Position numbers and translations under genes: made by a program. A model generated the notes under the pieces. It was not told where the DNA came from. It ran no database searches and was given only the letters and a program-made list of their open reading frames with translations. A stretch of 18,399 bases of DNA from Acidobacteriota bacterium (GTDB taxonomy: Bacteria; Acidobacteriota; Vicinamibacteria; Vicinamibacterales; UBA2999): positions 1-18,399 of the forward strand of contig JACCSI010000172.1 in the NCBI GenBank assembly GCA_013813075.1, in the 5' to 3' direction. Positions 1 through 7,334 of this stretch are shown one piece after another (the stretch's first letter is position 1; the number at the start of each line of letters is the position of its first letter).

Positions 1-1647
1 CTCGAAATAACGGGGACCGACGACGTTGTACATGATCACGACGTCTTCGTTCGGACGCGGCGTGTAGCCGTCTACCGACACCCCACGAGAGCTCGAGCCG
101 CCTAACCCGAGCGGCATTTGTCGGCCCAGGGCAAACGATTCCACACCCGGCATTGCCGTGACCGCCTCGGTGACCCGTCGGTGGAATTGACGGCCGGTGT
201 CCGGGGTGTAACCGTTTGGAAAGAGATCAACAGACGCGATGAGCAGATCCTGGTACTTGAAGCCAGTATCGACGTGCTGCGCTGCCTGTAGCGACCGAAC
301 GAACAGCGTCGCCCCGACCAGGAGAACCAGACACACCGCCACCTGCGACACGACCAGGGTGTTGCGCAGTCGCGAGCCCGTGCGGCCGCCACTCGCACCG
401 CGGCCCGCTTCTTCCTTGAGCGCATGGACGACATTGGGCCGCGATGCTTGCCACGCCGGCGCCAGGCCGAATATCAATCCGGTCGCCGCCGAGAGCGCCA
501 GTGCATACGCGAAGGTGGTGGCATTCAGCCCGAGACCGAAATTGGTCGGCATATCGGTGGGGGGGGCAAACGTCATCAACAGCCCATAGGTCCAGGACGC
601 CATCACCATGCCGACAAGACCGGAGACGAGCGACAACAACATCGCCTCGGTCAGCAGCTGCCGTACCAGGCGCCAGCGGCTCGCGCCAAGCGATAACCGC
701 ACCGCCACCTCGCGCCGTCGCCCGACCGCACGCGAGAGCAACAGGTTGGCGACGTTGGCGCATGCAATCAGCAGCACCATGGCGACGACGACCGAGAGCA
801 CGCCCAGAATCGGCGCCAGCGCCGAGGGCGCGCCCCAGGTGGCTTGCCAGGGGCGCACCACCGTCAAGCGCAAGCCTTCGTTGCTGTCCACGTATTCCTG
901 ATTGAGCTGCGACATCAGCCCGGACAACTCCGCCTGCGCCTGCTGCTGCGACACACCAGGCTTGAGTCGCGCCAGCGTCTGCATCCATCCGCTGCCACGC
1001 GCCTCGAGGCGGCTGCCACCCATCATCTGCGGCTGCATCGCCATCGGCACCCAGGTCGACGTCGCCACCCCGAAGAACGAGCCGAGGAATTCAGGCGGCG
1101 TGACCCCGACAATCGTCATCGGCGTGTTGTTGATCGTGATCTCGCGTCCGACGATGGACGGGTCGCCGGCGAAACGCCGCTGCCAGTACGCGTGACTCAC
1201 CACCGCCACTGGATGTCCGCCGGGGGTCTTATCGTCTTCCACACTCAACAGTCGTCCCAGGGCCGGTGCAATGCCTAAACTGGAAAAGTAATTGCCCGAG
1301 ACCATGGCGCCATAGGCGCGCTCGGCTTGGCCATCGACGGCAAGGCTCATGGCGAGATCGTCCTGGCCGATGATTTCCACCGTTCGCGCCCGCTCACGGA
1401 TGTCGCGATAGTTGGGATGCGACCACGAGCGGGAGCGCCCCTCGCGCGTCTCGACCAGAGGCACATAGATCAAATCCGGATCCTGCGCGCCAGGAATCGG
1501 CCGCAGCAGCACCGCCTGGACCCAGGTAAACACGGTGGTGTTTGCCCCGATACCCAATCCAAGAGAGAGCACCGCAGCCAGGGTCAGGCTTGGCGTTTTG
1601 AGTAGCGACCGGAATGCGGAACGGAGATCCTGCAGAAATGTGCTCAA
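1..1647 (-). CDS. ADOP-type ABC transporter permease (MacB/FtsX family), C-terminus cut by window edge
   Basis: Inner-membrane permease without its own ATPase domain, of the kind named acidobacterial duplicated orphan permease. I translated it directly: the frame is open from TTG at 1647 to the window edge (549 codons), and the family is usually about 800 residues, so the last third is missing. The N-terminus has a short amphipathic stretch, then TM1 at about residues 22-42 containing GLGIGANTTVF. A periplasmic MacB_PCD-like domain follows. A second hydrophobic segment near residue 282 is followed by RREVAVRLSLGASRW, the coupling-helix signature of FtsX permeases, then two more TM segments and the start of the duplicated periplasmic domain, ending GPRYFE. 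The TTG start is chosen because GGGAG lies 8 nt upstream and the protein begins as family members do. Its substrate cannot be told. These permeases are often linked to efflux or lipoprotein handling. Confidence 0.9.
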   Translation of the reverse strand, partial: MSTFLQDLRSAFRSLLKTPSLTLAAVLSLGLGIGANTTVFTWVQAVLLRPIPGAQDPDLIYVPLVETREGRSRSWSHPNYRDIRERARTVEIIGQDDLAMSLAVDGQAERAYGAMVSGNYFSSLGIAPALGRLLSVEDDKTPGGHPVAVVSHAYWQRRFAGDPSIVGREITINNTPMTIVGVTPPEFLGSFFGVATSTWVPMAMQPQMMGGSRLEARGSGWMQTLARLKPGVSQQQAQAELSGLMSQLNQEYVDSNEGLRLTVVRPWQATWGAPSALAPILGVLSVVVAMVLLIACANVANLLLSRAVGRRREVAVRLSLGASRWRLVRQLLTEAMLLSLVSGLVGMVMASWTYGLLMTFAPPTDMPTNFGLGLNATTFAYALALSAATGLIFGLAPAWQASRPNVVHALKEEAGRGASGGRTGSRLRNTLVVSQVAVCLVLLVGATLFVRSLQAAQHVDTGFKYQDLLIASVDLFPNGYTPDTGRQFHRRVTEAVTAMPGVESFALGRQMPLGLGGSSSRGVSVDGYTPRPNEDVVIMYNVVGPRYFE

Positions 1648-1736
1648 GCGGTGCTCCCGCCGGTTAGACGGACGCACCAAGGTCGGAGTTCACCTTACGG
1701 AAGCTCTAGTGCGCGAGGGGCGGGGCGGCAGCAAAG

Positions 1737-1766
1737 ACAGCCTCGAGGCGGTGGCCTCGAGGCTGT
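1737..1766 (-). terminator. Hairpin terminator downstream of the csbD-like gene
   Basis: A perfect 13-bp inverted repeat (arms 1737-1749 and 1754-1766, ACAGCCTCGAGGC and its complement) encloses a 4-nt loop. It starts 12 nt past the csbD-like stop codon. On the minus strand the stem is followed by CTTTGC, a weak T-tract, so termination could be partial or factor-assisted. It separates the csbD-like gene from the permease gene downstream on the same strand. Confidence 0.7.
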
Positions 1767-1778
1767 GTTCCGAGACCG

Positions 1779-1985
1779 CTAATTCTTGATGCGATCGCCG
1801 AGGTCCTTGACGGCGTCGCCGACCTTGCGCTTGACCTTGCCGGCACCCTCCTGGACGTCGCCGGCCGCTTCATCCGCGACCCCTTCGTCGTGAAGTCGAT
1901 CGTTGCCAGTGGCATCCCCGACACCCTGCTTGACCTGGCCCTTGACCTGGTTGAGCTTCCCTTTGACTTCGTCTTTGTTAGGCAT
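1779..1985 (-). CDS. CsbD-like stress-response protein
   Basis: A 68-residue, highly charged, Cys-free protein that matches the CsbD family in length and pattern. It begins MPNKDEVKGKLNQVKGQVKQ, followed by GVGDATGNDRL and a Lys/Asp-rich amphipathic end (VKRKVGDAVKDLGDRIKN). Family members are small soluble proteins of unknown mechanism, induced by general stress, stationary phase or osmotic stress in several bacteria. The ATG at 1985 is preceded by a GGGGGA ribosome site about 8 nt upstream, which fixes the start. A strong hairpin follows the stop, so the gene is probably monocistronic. Its promoter must lie in the 212-bp gap shared with the divergent gene at 2198. I could not identify a convincing -35/-10 pair on this strand. 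Confidence 0.9.
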   Translation of the reverse strand: MPNKDEVKGKLNQVKGQVKQGVGDATGNDRLHDEGVADEAAGDVQEGAGKVKRKVGDAVKDLGDRIKN

Positions 1986-2176
1986 GACATGTCCCCCTGA
2001 GTAACGAGTGTTGACGGCTCAGCCGCCCGGCTGCTGTAGTTGCGTGCCACTTTCTGGCGCGAGAGGCGCCCATTCCGTGAGCCGCCACCAGCTATTCAGC
2101 AAGCCCCAGGCCAGCCCAAGGTGGCCCTTCGGGCACCCGTCTTTGCCAGTCGTAGGCCCGCCCTTCCCTTTTCAGA

Positions 2177-2198
2177 CCCCTGGGGCATAATCGGCGCG
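2177..2198 (+). promoter_or_regulatory. Probable -10 box placing transcription start at the GTG of the next gene
   Basis: CATAAT at 2186-2191 resembles a sigma-70 -10 hexamer and ends 6 nt before the GTG at 2198, so transcription would begin at or next to the start codon (leaderless mRNA). A short palindrome, CCCCTGGGG (2177-2185), abuts it and could be an operator, though this is speculative. No good -35 box is seen 16-18 bp upstream. Confidence 0.4.
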
Positions 2199-3076
2199 TG
2201 CCGACCCGGGCCCTCGTCCTCAGTCTCCTGGTGCACGTCGTCGTGGCCGCCGATCAGGCCGGCGGTCCAGCCGCGTTGACGACCGTTCTGCAGCGCGCGG
2301 GCGAGCGCGTCGAGCGTTATTTCGCACGGGCCCAAAGCCTTGTCTGCCTCGAGGTGATGAAGCTGCAGCCATTGACGCCCGGCTGGGCGAGCGAGGGCTT
2401 TGGACGAACCGTGGAATCGGAACTGCGTCTCGCCTGGGCACCAGGTAGTGACGGCGTCCCCTCGGCGCAGGCGCAGACGCTGCGTCAGGTGCTACGCGTC
2501 AACGGACACCCACCGCGCAAGAACGACTGGAACAACTGCACCACGCCAGAACAAGAGTCGGAGGAAGTGCAGCCGATCTCGTTGCTGCTGCCAGGCAACC
2601 GCTCGGATTACCGGTTTACGTCGTCGGGTTCGACCCGCTTTGATGGTCGCGCCGCCATCTCGGTGGATTATGAACTTCTCAAGGAGGCGCAGGTTGACGT
2701 GCACATGGTCGAAGGTCGCGACGATTGTGTGAGTTTCAATCTCGAAGGCGGTCTGCGCGGTCGGATCCTGATTGACGCCGAAACGTATGATGTGCTCCGT
2801 CTCGACCAGCGCCTGAGCGGGATGGTCGAGATTCCGCTGCCGAAAACGGCAACGCGGAGGTCGGGAGGTCCGGGGAGTTGGACGATGGAAAGGTGGGACA
2901 CCTCGATTCGCTTCAAACCCGTGTCGTTCCTGAACCCGGATGAAACGCTCGTACTCCCGGTATCGACCACTTCGATCAGAATTACCCGAGGGTCTGGAAC
3001 GCCGCGGCTGCGGACAAGCACCGACTACAAACACTACCAGCGCTTCCTGACAGGCGCTCGCATCGTCGGCGATTAA
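2198..3076 (+). CDS. Exported protein of unknown function
   Basis: A 292-residue protein with a short Sec-type signal: MPTR, a hydrophobic run over residues 5-17, and an AADQ cleavage region. The mature part is soluble, beta-rich in appearance, with no TM segment and no catalytic motif I recognise. It has a few isolated cysteines (SLVCLEV, NNCTTPE, DDCVSF) that could form disulfides in the periplasm. The mid-protein stretch RGRILIDAETYDVLRLDQ, followed by a long beta-rich half, recalls LolA/LolB-like folds that bind lipid or outer-membrane material, but this is only an impression. GTG at 2198 is preferred because a signal peptide starts exactly there. No Shine-Dalgarno sits at normal distance, while a -10-like CATAAT lies just upstream. 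The gene is divergent from csbD and followed by a separate gene 97 bp on. Confidence 0.8.
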   Translation: MPTRALVLSLLVHVVVAADQAGGPAALTTVLQRAGERVERYFARAQSLVCLEVMKLQPLTPGWASEGFGRTVESELRLAWAPGSDGVPSAQAQTLRQVLRVNGHPPRKNDWNNCTTPEQESEEVQPISLLLPGNRSDYRFTSSGSTRFDGRAAISVDYELLKEAQVDVHMVEGRDDCVSFNLEGGLRGRILIDAETYDVLRLDQRLSGMVEIPLPKTATRRSGGPGSWTMERWDTSIRFKPVSFLNPDETLVLPVSTTSIRITRGSGTPRLRTSTDYKHYQRFLTGARIVGD

Positions 3077-3173
3077 GCCTTGGCGGGATTTTTAAGCGCC
3101 GCCTTCCTTGACCAGTGTCACCGGCAAAACCGATCAAACGGCGCCTCGACGGGCGGCGCGGGAGCAAAGTTAG

Positions 3174-4052
3174 ATGGTCCTTGGGCACTTTCTGCTTGTC
3201 GTCAGCGGTGTGTTCTTTCTCGGCACCCAAAGCGCCGTCGCGCGCGATGGTGCACGTCACCCGCATTCTGCGCAAGCGGCCGCGCGCGCAGCAAAGCGGA
3301 TCACATCTGCGTTCATCGTGACGCTCCCGCACGAGGCGAGCGAGCTCGTCGTCGACGGGACCGCCATGGTCGGCGCCGGCACGTCGCGCAAATTCGAAAC
3401 CGAGCCGCTCGAGGCCGGCGTGACCTATCGCTACACGTTCACCGCGAAATGGCAGCCCAACACCTACACGACGATGGTGCGGACCAAGGTCGTCGCTTTC
3501 CGCGCCGGCGCGCAGGTCGTCGTCAACCTGATGGTCGAGGATGCGGGCGACCGCGTGCGCGTGATGTACGTGCCGACTCCAGCGGATGTCGCAGACGAGA
3601 TGGTCACGCTCGCCGGCGTCACAGGGCCAGACGTGATCTACGAACCCGGCTGCGGCGATGCGCGCATCACGATCGCCGCCCTCAAGGGCGGCGCGAGACG
3701 TGGCGTCTGCATCGACATCGACCCGGAGCGTGTCGTCGAGTCCCGCACGAGGGTGCAAGAGGCCGGGTTCGAACACCTGATCGACATTCGACTCGGCGAT
3801 GCGTTGGACCTTCGGGACTTGTCAGCGGTCACGGTCGTATTTTTGTACATGGGCGACCATTTCAATCGCCTGATCCGCCCTGTCCTCTGGAAGGAGCTCA
3901 AAGTTGGCGCGCGCGTCGTGTCGCACCGGTTCACGATGGGCGACTGGCAGCCGGACCAGACCGTGACGGTGAGCAGCGCAGAAGGCGGCGACTATGAACT
4001 TCATCTGTGGACAGTGACCGAAGAACTCAAGAAACGGACGCAACGGCGCTGA
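3174..4052 (+). CDS. Probable exported TIGR03000-like domain fused to a class I SAM-dependent methyltransferase
   Basis: A 292-residue two-domain protein. Residues 1-23 form a hydrophobic leader ending AVA-RD, a plausible Sec signal, although its n-region has no Lys/Arg. Residues about 45-122 resemble TIGR03000, a small beta domain best known from planctomycetes (LVVDGTAM, EPLEAGVTYRYTFTAKW, VRTKVVAFRAG). Residues about 130-283 are a Rossmann methyltransferase: motif I YEPGCGDAR at 156-163, acidic post-I CIDIDPERV (D181, D183), a GDALDL segment near 208, and a C-terminal SHRFTMGDWQPD near 250-261. That end is typical of a family of small, often signal-bearing methyltransferases with unknown targets. 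The start is secure: GGAG lies 9 nt upstream and an in-frame TAG directly precedes the ATG. Substrate unknown; lysine or small-molecule methylation cannot be told apart here. Confidence 0.85.
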   Translation: MVLGHFLLVVSGVFFLGTQSAVARDGARHPHSAQAAARAAKRITSAFIVTLPHEASELVVDGTAMVGAGTSRKFETEPLEAGVTYRYTFTAKWQPNTYTTMVRTKVVAFRAGAQVVVNLMVEDAGDRVRVMYVPTPADVADEMVTLAGVTGPDVIYEPGCGDARITIAALKGGARRGVCIDIDPERVVESRTRVQEAGFEHLIDIRLGDALDLRDLSAVTVVFLYMGDHFNRLIRPVLWKELKVGARVVSHRFTMGDWQPDQTVTVSSAEGGDYELHLWTVTEELKKRTQRR

Positions 4053-4123
4053 CGAATGGATTCCGGCGAGCTGCTCGCACCTCATTCCGGGCTCATGCCC
4101 CGGCGTCGGTTACGCTTCCTTGT

Positions 4124-4129
4124 TAAAAT
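4124..4129 (+). promoter_or_regulatory. Candidate -10 box (TAAAAT) for the membrane-protein gene
   Basis: TAAAAT stands out in GC-rich surroundings 19 nt before the ATG at 4149 and 9 nt before another ATG at 4139, so the transcript leader would be very short. No clear -35 hexamer is seen at 16-18 bp. Confidence 0.4.
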
Positions 4130-4138
4130 GGCGACGTC

Positions 4139-4156
4139 ATGAACCCGGATGGGTAA
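4139..4156 (+). other. Possible 5-codon leader ORF overlapping the next start
   Basis: ATG-AAC-CCG-GAT-GGG-TAA encodes MNPDG and overlaps the ATG at 4149 in another frame. If the -10 box at 4124 is used, this would be the first start codon on the mRNA, and its stop lies only a few bases past the main start, allowing re-initiation. It may be chance. Confidence 0.25.
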
Positions 4157-5579
4157 CCGTATCGTGCGAGCTGCGCTCCTCTGCGCTCGGCTTCTTGTCA
4201 TTCCCGCCCTGATCGCCCCGTTCTGGTTCTGGAACAACGGACTCCTCGAGCTCGAGGCGACGCAGTTCGTGCAACGGTATCTTGCTGACCGCCCGATCCT
4301 GCAGAAAGTATTCGACCCGCACATCAACGACATCGGCACCTATCAGGCGCGAGAGCTTAGTTACTTCTTTGATTACCTCGACGCGCGGGTGTTTGCGTTT
4401 TTCATGAATCTGGATCGAGCGATCTTCGTGCCGGCGAGCTCGGTCGGGGCGGGGTTCCTGACAGCGCTGGTGATCGTGTGGCAGACCCGGCGATGGCCGG
4501 CCGCCACCGCGCTCGCTGCGACGTTGCTTCTACTCCTGTATCTCACCAACTTCATCTACGTGGTGACGAGCGGAGTCTTCTACCGCTCGACCAAGCCGCT
4601 CCTGGCGCCGGTACTGATCGCCACGGTCCTGTATCTCTTCAATGTATTGGCACGGCCCGCATCGCTCGGGGAGGCGCCAGGCGGCGCCCTTCAGTCGCGC
4701 GCGCAACGGGCGCGGCATGCAGTCACGCTATTCACGCTGCTCTGCACATTGAGTCTGCTCGATCGGCAAGGGTTTTTTCTGGCGGTCGTGGGATTGGCGA
4801 TCGTGGTCATGTATTGGATCTCCCGGAAGGCGAGCGGCGGGCTGGTCATCGCCGCGGGTTCCGCGGTGGTCTCGATGGTCGTTTACAACATGCTCGTCGG
4901 CCCGGCCTTGATACGAGCACTCAATGGCTACAACCCGAGCTTCCAGTATCAGAATGTTCGTCTGGCCGAGATTCTGACAACGCCGCAACATTTCGTGCGT
5001 GCCGCCGAGATCTTGTGGCAGGCCACGCGGGTCTTGGTCGGCGGCCTCCCGTCGGCGCTGGCCGTGATACTTCTCGCCGTAGCGCTGTGGCGTCTTCAGC
5101 CCTGGCGCCGAGCGAGGCACCCGACTGTCGGCATGCTGGTGGTCGTCGCATTGCCGGCGGCATTCCTCTTGATGTTCGCCATCATGGTGGCGCGGCATCC
5201 CGCGATCTATGACCTGACCGACCATCGTCTGTGGTATTACCCGCTGCCATGGCAGGCACTCCTGTTGGCCGGGGGAACATGCGCCATCGGGTATTCGATA
5301 CGGGCCGGCAAGGCCGGGACGGCGCTGCTGTGTGGAATTCTCGCTCTCGCGACGGTGTCGAACGTGACGCAGTGGAACAGTTACCGGCGCGACATGTCCT
5401 TTTCACAGTGGTTTCGCGTCGTATCACAGCAGTCTGAGGCGCTCAAGGCCTCGCTACAGGATGGGCGGCCGCGGCCGTTTCTGAGCCCGGAATATGCCGA
5501 CTTCTATCAGTACTGCCTGCGTCTGTCGCCGGCTCTGAAGGTCCGGGACGCTGCCACGCGGCAACCCGTTGTTCGCTAG
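4149..5579 (+). CDS. Polytopic membrane protein, possibly GT-C-like
   Basis: A 476-residue integral membrane protein with roughly nine or ten hydrophobic segments: residues about 8-28, 95-112, 118-140, 150-165, 190-225, 235-255, 295-315, 328-350, and near 375-400. A long first loop (about 30-85) contains the acidic/aromatic stretch ARELSYFFDYLDAR, and a second soluble loop before the C-terminal helices holds IYDLTDHRLWYYPLPWQ. The C-terminus after about residue 405 is soluble. This layout, with a large first loop carrying acidic residues, is seen in lipid-linked-sugar (GT-C) transferases, but I do not see a convincing DxD-type site and do not assign one. There is no good Shine-Dalgarno; the nearby -10-like TAAAAT suggests a short or absent leader. 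It converges with the FAD oxidoreductase gene 71 bp away. It may belong to the adjoining polysaccharide locus, but this is unproven. Confidence 0.8.
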   Translation: MGNRIVRAALLCARLLVIPALIAPFWFWNNGLLELEATQFVQRYLADRPILQKVFDPHINDIGTYQARELSYFFDYLDARVFAFFMNLDRAIFVPASSVGAGFLTALVIVWQTRRWPAATALAATLLLLLYLTNFIYVVTSGVFYRSTKPLLAPVLIATVLYLFNVLARPASLGEAPGGALQSRAQRARHAVTLFTLLCTLSLLDRQGFFLAVVGLAIVVMYWISRKASGGLVIAAGSAVVSMVVYNMLVGPALIRALNGYNPSFQYQNVRLAEILTTPQHFVRAAEILWQATRVLVGGLPSALAVILLAVALWRLQPWRRARHPTVGMLVVVALPAAFLLMFAIMVARHPAIYDLTDHRLWYYPLPWQALLLAGGTCAIGYSIRAGKAGTALLCGILALATVSNVTQWNSYRRDMSFSQWFRVVSQQSEALKASLQDGRPRPFLSPEYADFYQYCLRLSPALKVRDAATRQPVVR

Positions 5580-5650
5580 GCCTTCAGAAATAGGCCCCTG
5601 CGGCGCGACACCGAGCACGACAGCGCCAGGCAACACGTTGTTTCGCCGGT

Positions 5651-7225
5651 CTATCGCATCATGGCTTTGTAGTGGCGGTACCACGTGCTCTGAAAGCGTT
5701 CCTCGGGATCATGCTGGCGTTTCAGTGCGAGAAACTCTCGCATCTGTGGATAGCACTGCTCCACTTGGTCGCGCCGCGCCCAGCGGTGATAGGTCAGGTA
5801 ATAGCTGCCATTGTGCGCGATGGCGCCGTCGATCAGTGCCCGAAAGGCGTCAGCCGCCGACGCCAGTGATTCCGGCCGGTGTTCGACGTGCAGATTGAAA
5901 ATCACGCACGCCCACGGCTCGCGCGCCCACGCCAGAAAGCTTTCGTCGTCCTTCTCAATCAAGCGCACCGTGCCGTAGACGAGGTTCGCCTTGGCTGCAA
6001 TCAGGGCGACCCGCGCGTCTTCCATAAACGCGGCCAGCCGCGGCCTGGGCACATAGAGTTCCGTGATCATTTCAGTCGCCTTGACGCGATTGCCAGAGGC
6101 GCGATCGAGGTCGGCATGGTAGTTATCCACATACGCGGCCGAGAGTTGCCAGTCCGCCCAATAGACCTGGCCTGAGGTGGCCAGGTAACGCGTCGAAAAG
6201 ACTTGAAATGCGCGCTGCTTGAAGCGATGCGAGTAATACGTCAGCCGGGCCCAGTCTTCGGGATTGAATCGGGTCGGGTTTGGCGTGAGTGTCGTGTCCG
6301 CTGCGACCGGCTGATAGCACGAGAAGACGCCACGCCGCAGGAAGCTGTCGCGGGTGCTGTCGGTCGCAAACTGGTAGTCACCGTAGAGATATCCGTCCCG
6401 AATACGCTCGGTCAACTTGTCGATGATGGTGCTGGTGTCCGCCAACTCCACCACACGCCGCACCTTGACCCGCGGTCGCAGCTTCAGCTGCACGCGCGTG
6501 ATGAATCCGAACAAGCCGTATCCGCCAATCGCCAGCCGAAATAGCGCAACGTTCTCGGTCCGGGAGCAGCGGCGAAGGGTGCCGTCCGGGCCGAGCAGAT
6601 CGAACGACACGACCTGATCGATGATCGGCTTCAGCGCGAGGCCTCTCCCATGCGCGTTACATGACAGCGCGCCGCCTATGCTCAATCGGTCGGCGCCGGT
6701 CTGCTTTTGGTAGATCCCCCATTGCCGCTCACGGCCAACCTGCGCCCGCTCGAGGTGCGCCAGCAGTCCAGGCCACTGAGTGCCGCCCTCGACCGTGATG
6801 ACGCCCGCTTCGCCATCGAATTCGAGCACCCGGTTGAGGCCGCGTGAGTCGACCAGCAACGCGCCCTCGGCAAATTGTTGACCTCCCATGGCATGTCGTC
6901 CACCGGCGATAGCGACAGCGCGACCGCTGTCTGCCGCACGCCGGACGGCGGCCTGGAGCGCCTCGGTGGTGACCGGTTTCACGATCTCGGCCATGCGCGT
7001 CGCGTTCATTTGCGAGTGCACGTCGTTGACGAGCGTTGACGCGTCGAACTCGGGGATAGCAGAGAGATGGGGGCGACCGACACGGAGCGCAGGCGCGCAT
7101 CCCCCAGCCGCCAGCGGCAGCAAGGCCGCTGACACGAAGGCCCGGCGCGAGATGCGCGAGATCTGACGTAAAGGCTGTCGCATCGACACAGGATGCCGCA
7201 TGGGCAGCGGCAAGTCCTGAGTCAT
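5651..7225 (-). CDS. Tat-exported FAD-linked oxidoreductase (PCMH/VAO type)
   Basis: A flavoenzyme of the vanillyl-alcohol-oxidase superfamily, related to sugar-lactone and glycolate oxidases. From the ATG at 7225 it has 524 residues. Residues 21-43 carry a twin-arginine signal (SRRAF, then a hydrophobic AALLPLAAGG), followed by Cys43, which could make it a lipoprotein. The FAD-binding PCMH domain spans about residues 80-260: AIAGGRHAMGGQ, whose His may bind FAD covalently, then GGTQWPGL, SIGGALSCNAHGRG and GGYGLFGFIT. The C-terminal substrate domain ends RFQSTWYRHYKAMMR, the usual end of this family. The start is uncertain: GTG 7321, ATG 7225, ATG 7201 and ATG 7183 are all in frame and none has a strong ribosome site. 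7225 gives a normal-length Tat leader. It is the last gene of the minus-strand run after wbpA. The substrate is unknown; a sugar or polyol is plausible from context. Confidence 0.85.
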   Translation of the reverse strand: MTQDLPLPMRHPVSMRQPLRQISRISRRAFVSAALLPLAAGGCAPALRVGRPHLSAIPEFDASTLVNDVHSQMNATRMAEIVKPVTTEALQAAVRRAADSGRAVAIAGGRHAMGGQQFAEGALLVDSRGLNRVLEFDGEAGVITVEGGTQWPGLLAHLERAQVGRERQWGIYQKQTGADRLSIGGALSCNAHGRGLALKPIIDQVVSFDLLGPDGTLRRCSRTENVALFRLAIGGYGLFGFITRVQLKLRPRVKVRRVVELADTSTIIDKLTERIRDGYLYGDYQFATDSTRDSFLRRGVFSCYQPVAADTTLTPNPTRFNPEDWARLTYYSHRFKQRAFQVFSTRYLATSGQVYWADWQLSAAYVDNYHADLDRASGNRVKATEMITELYVPRPRLAAFMEDARVALIAAKANLVYGTVRLIEKDDESFLAWAREPWACVIFNLHVEHRPESLASAADAFRALIDGAIAHNGSYYLTYHRWARRDQVEQCYPQMREFLALKRQHDPEERFQSTWYRHYKAMMR

Positions 7226-7334
7226 CGATGAGAAAGCATGAGAACTTCTCGAGCGGCCGCCGACTTCGAGGCACAGGTGCGGTTGTCGGGCCAACACCTC
7301 GCCAATACGCCGCAGGTGCACGGGCGCCAGCTCG

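Noticed and set aside
2030..2065. TGGCAC-containing stretch upstream of csbD on the minus strand, resembling a sigma-54 -24 element
   Set aside because: The -12 GC element is not at the required spacing, and no enhancer-binding regulator is nearby.
3077..3173. Short GGCG...CGCC pairing after the exported-protein gene as a terminator
   Set aside because: The stem is only 4 bp around an AT-rich loop and no T-tract follows it.
3080..3997. Plus-strand open frame overlapping the methyltransferase gene
   Set aside because: Extremely Arg-rich, no domain; the other frame has the methyltransferase motifs and a ribosome site.
4244..4257. 14-bp perfect palindrome CCTCGAGCTCGAGG
   Set aside because: It lies inside coding sequence for LLELEA with ordinary Leu/Glu codons; CTCGAG is frequent throughout this DNA, so it is probably incidental.
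5580..5650. Gap between two convergent genes, searched for a bidirectional terminator
   Set aside because: Only a 5-bp GGCGC/GCGCC pair with a 16-nt loop and no T-tract was found, too weak to call.
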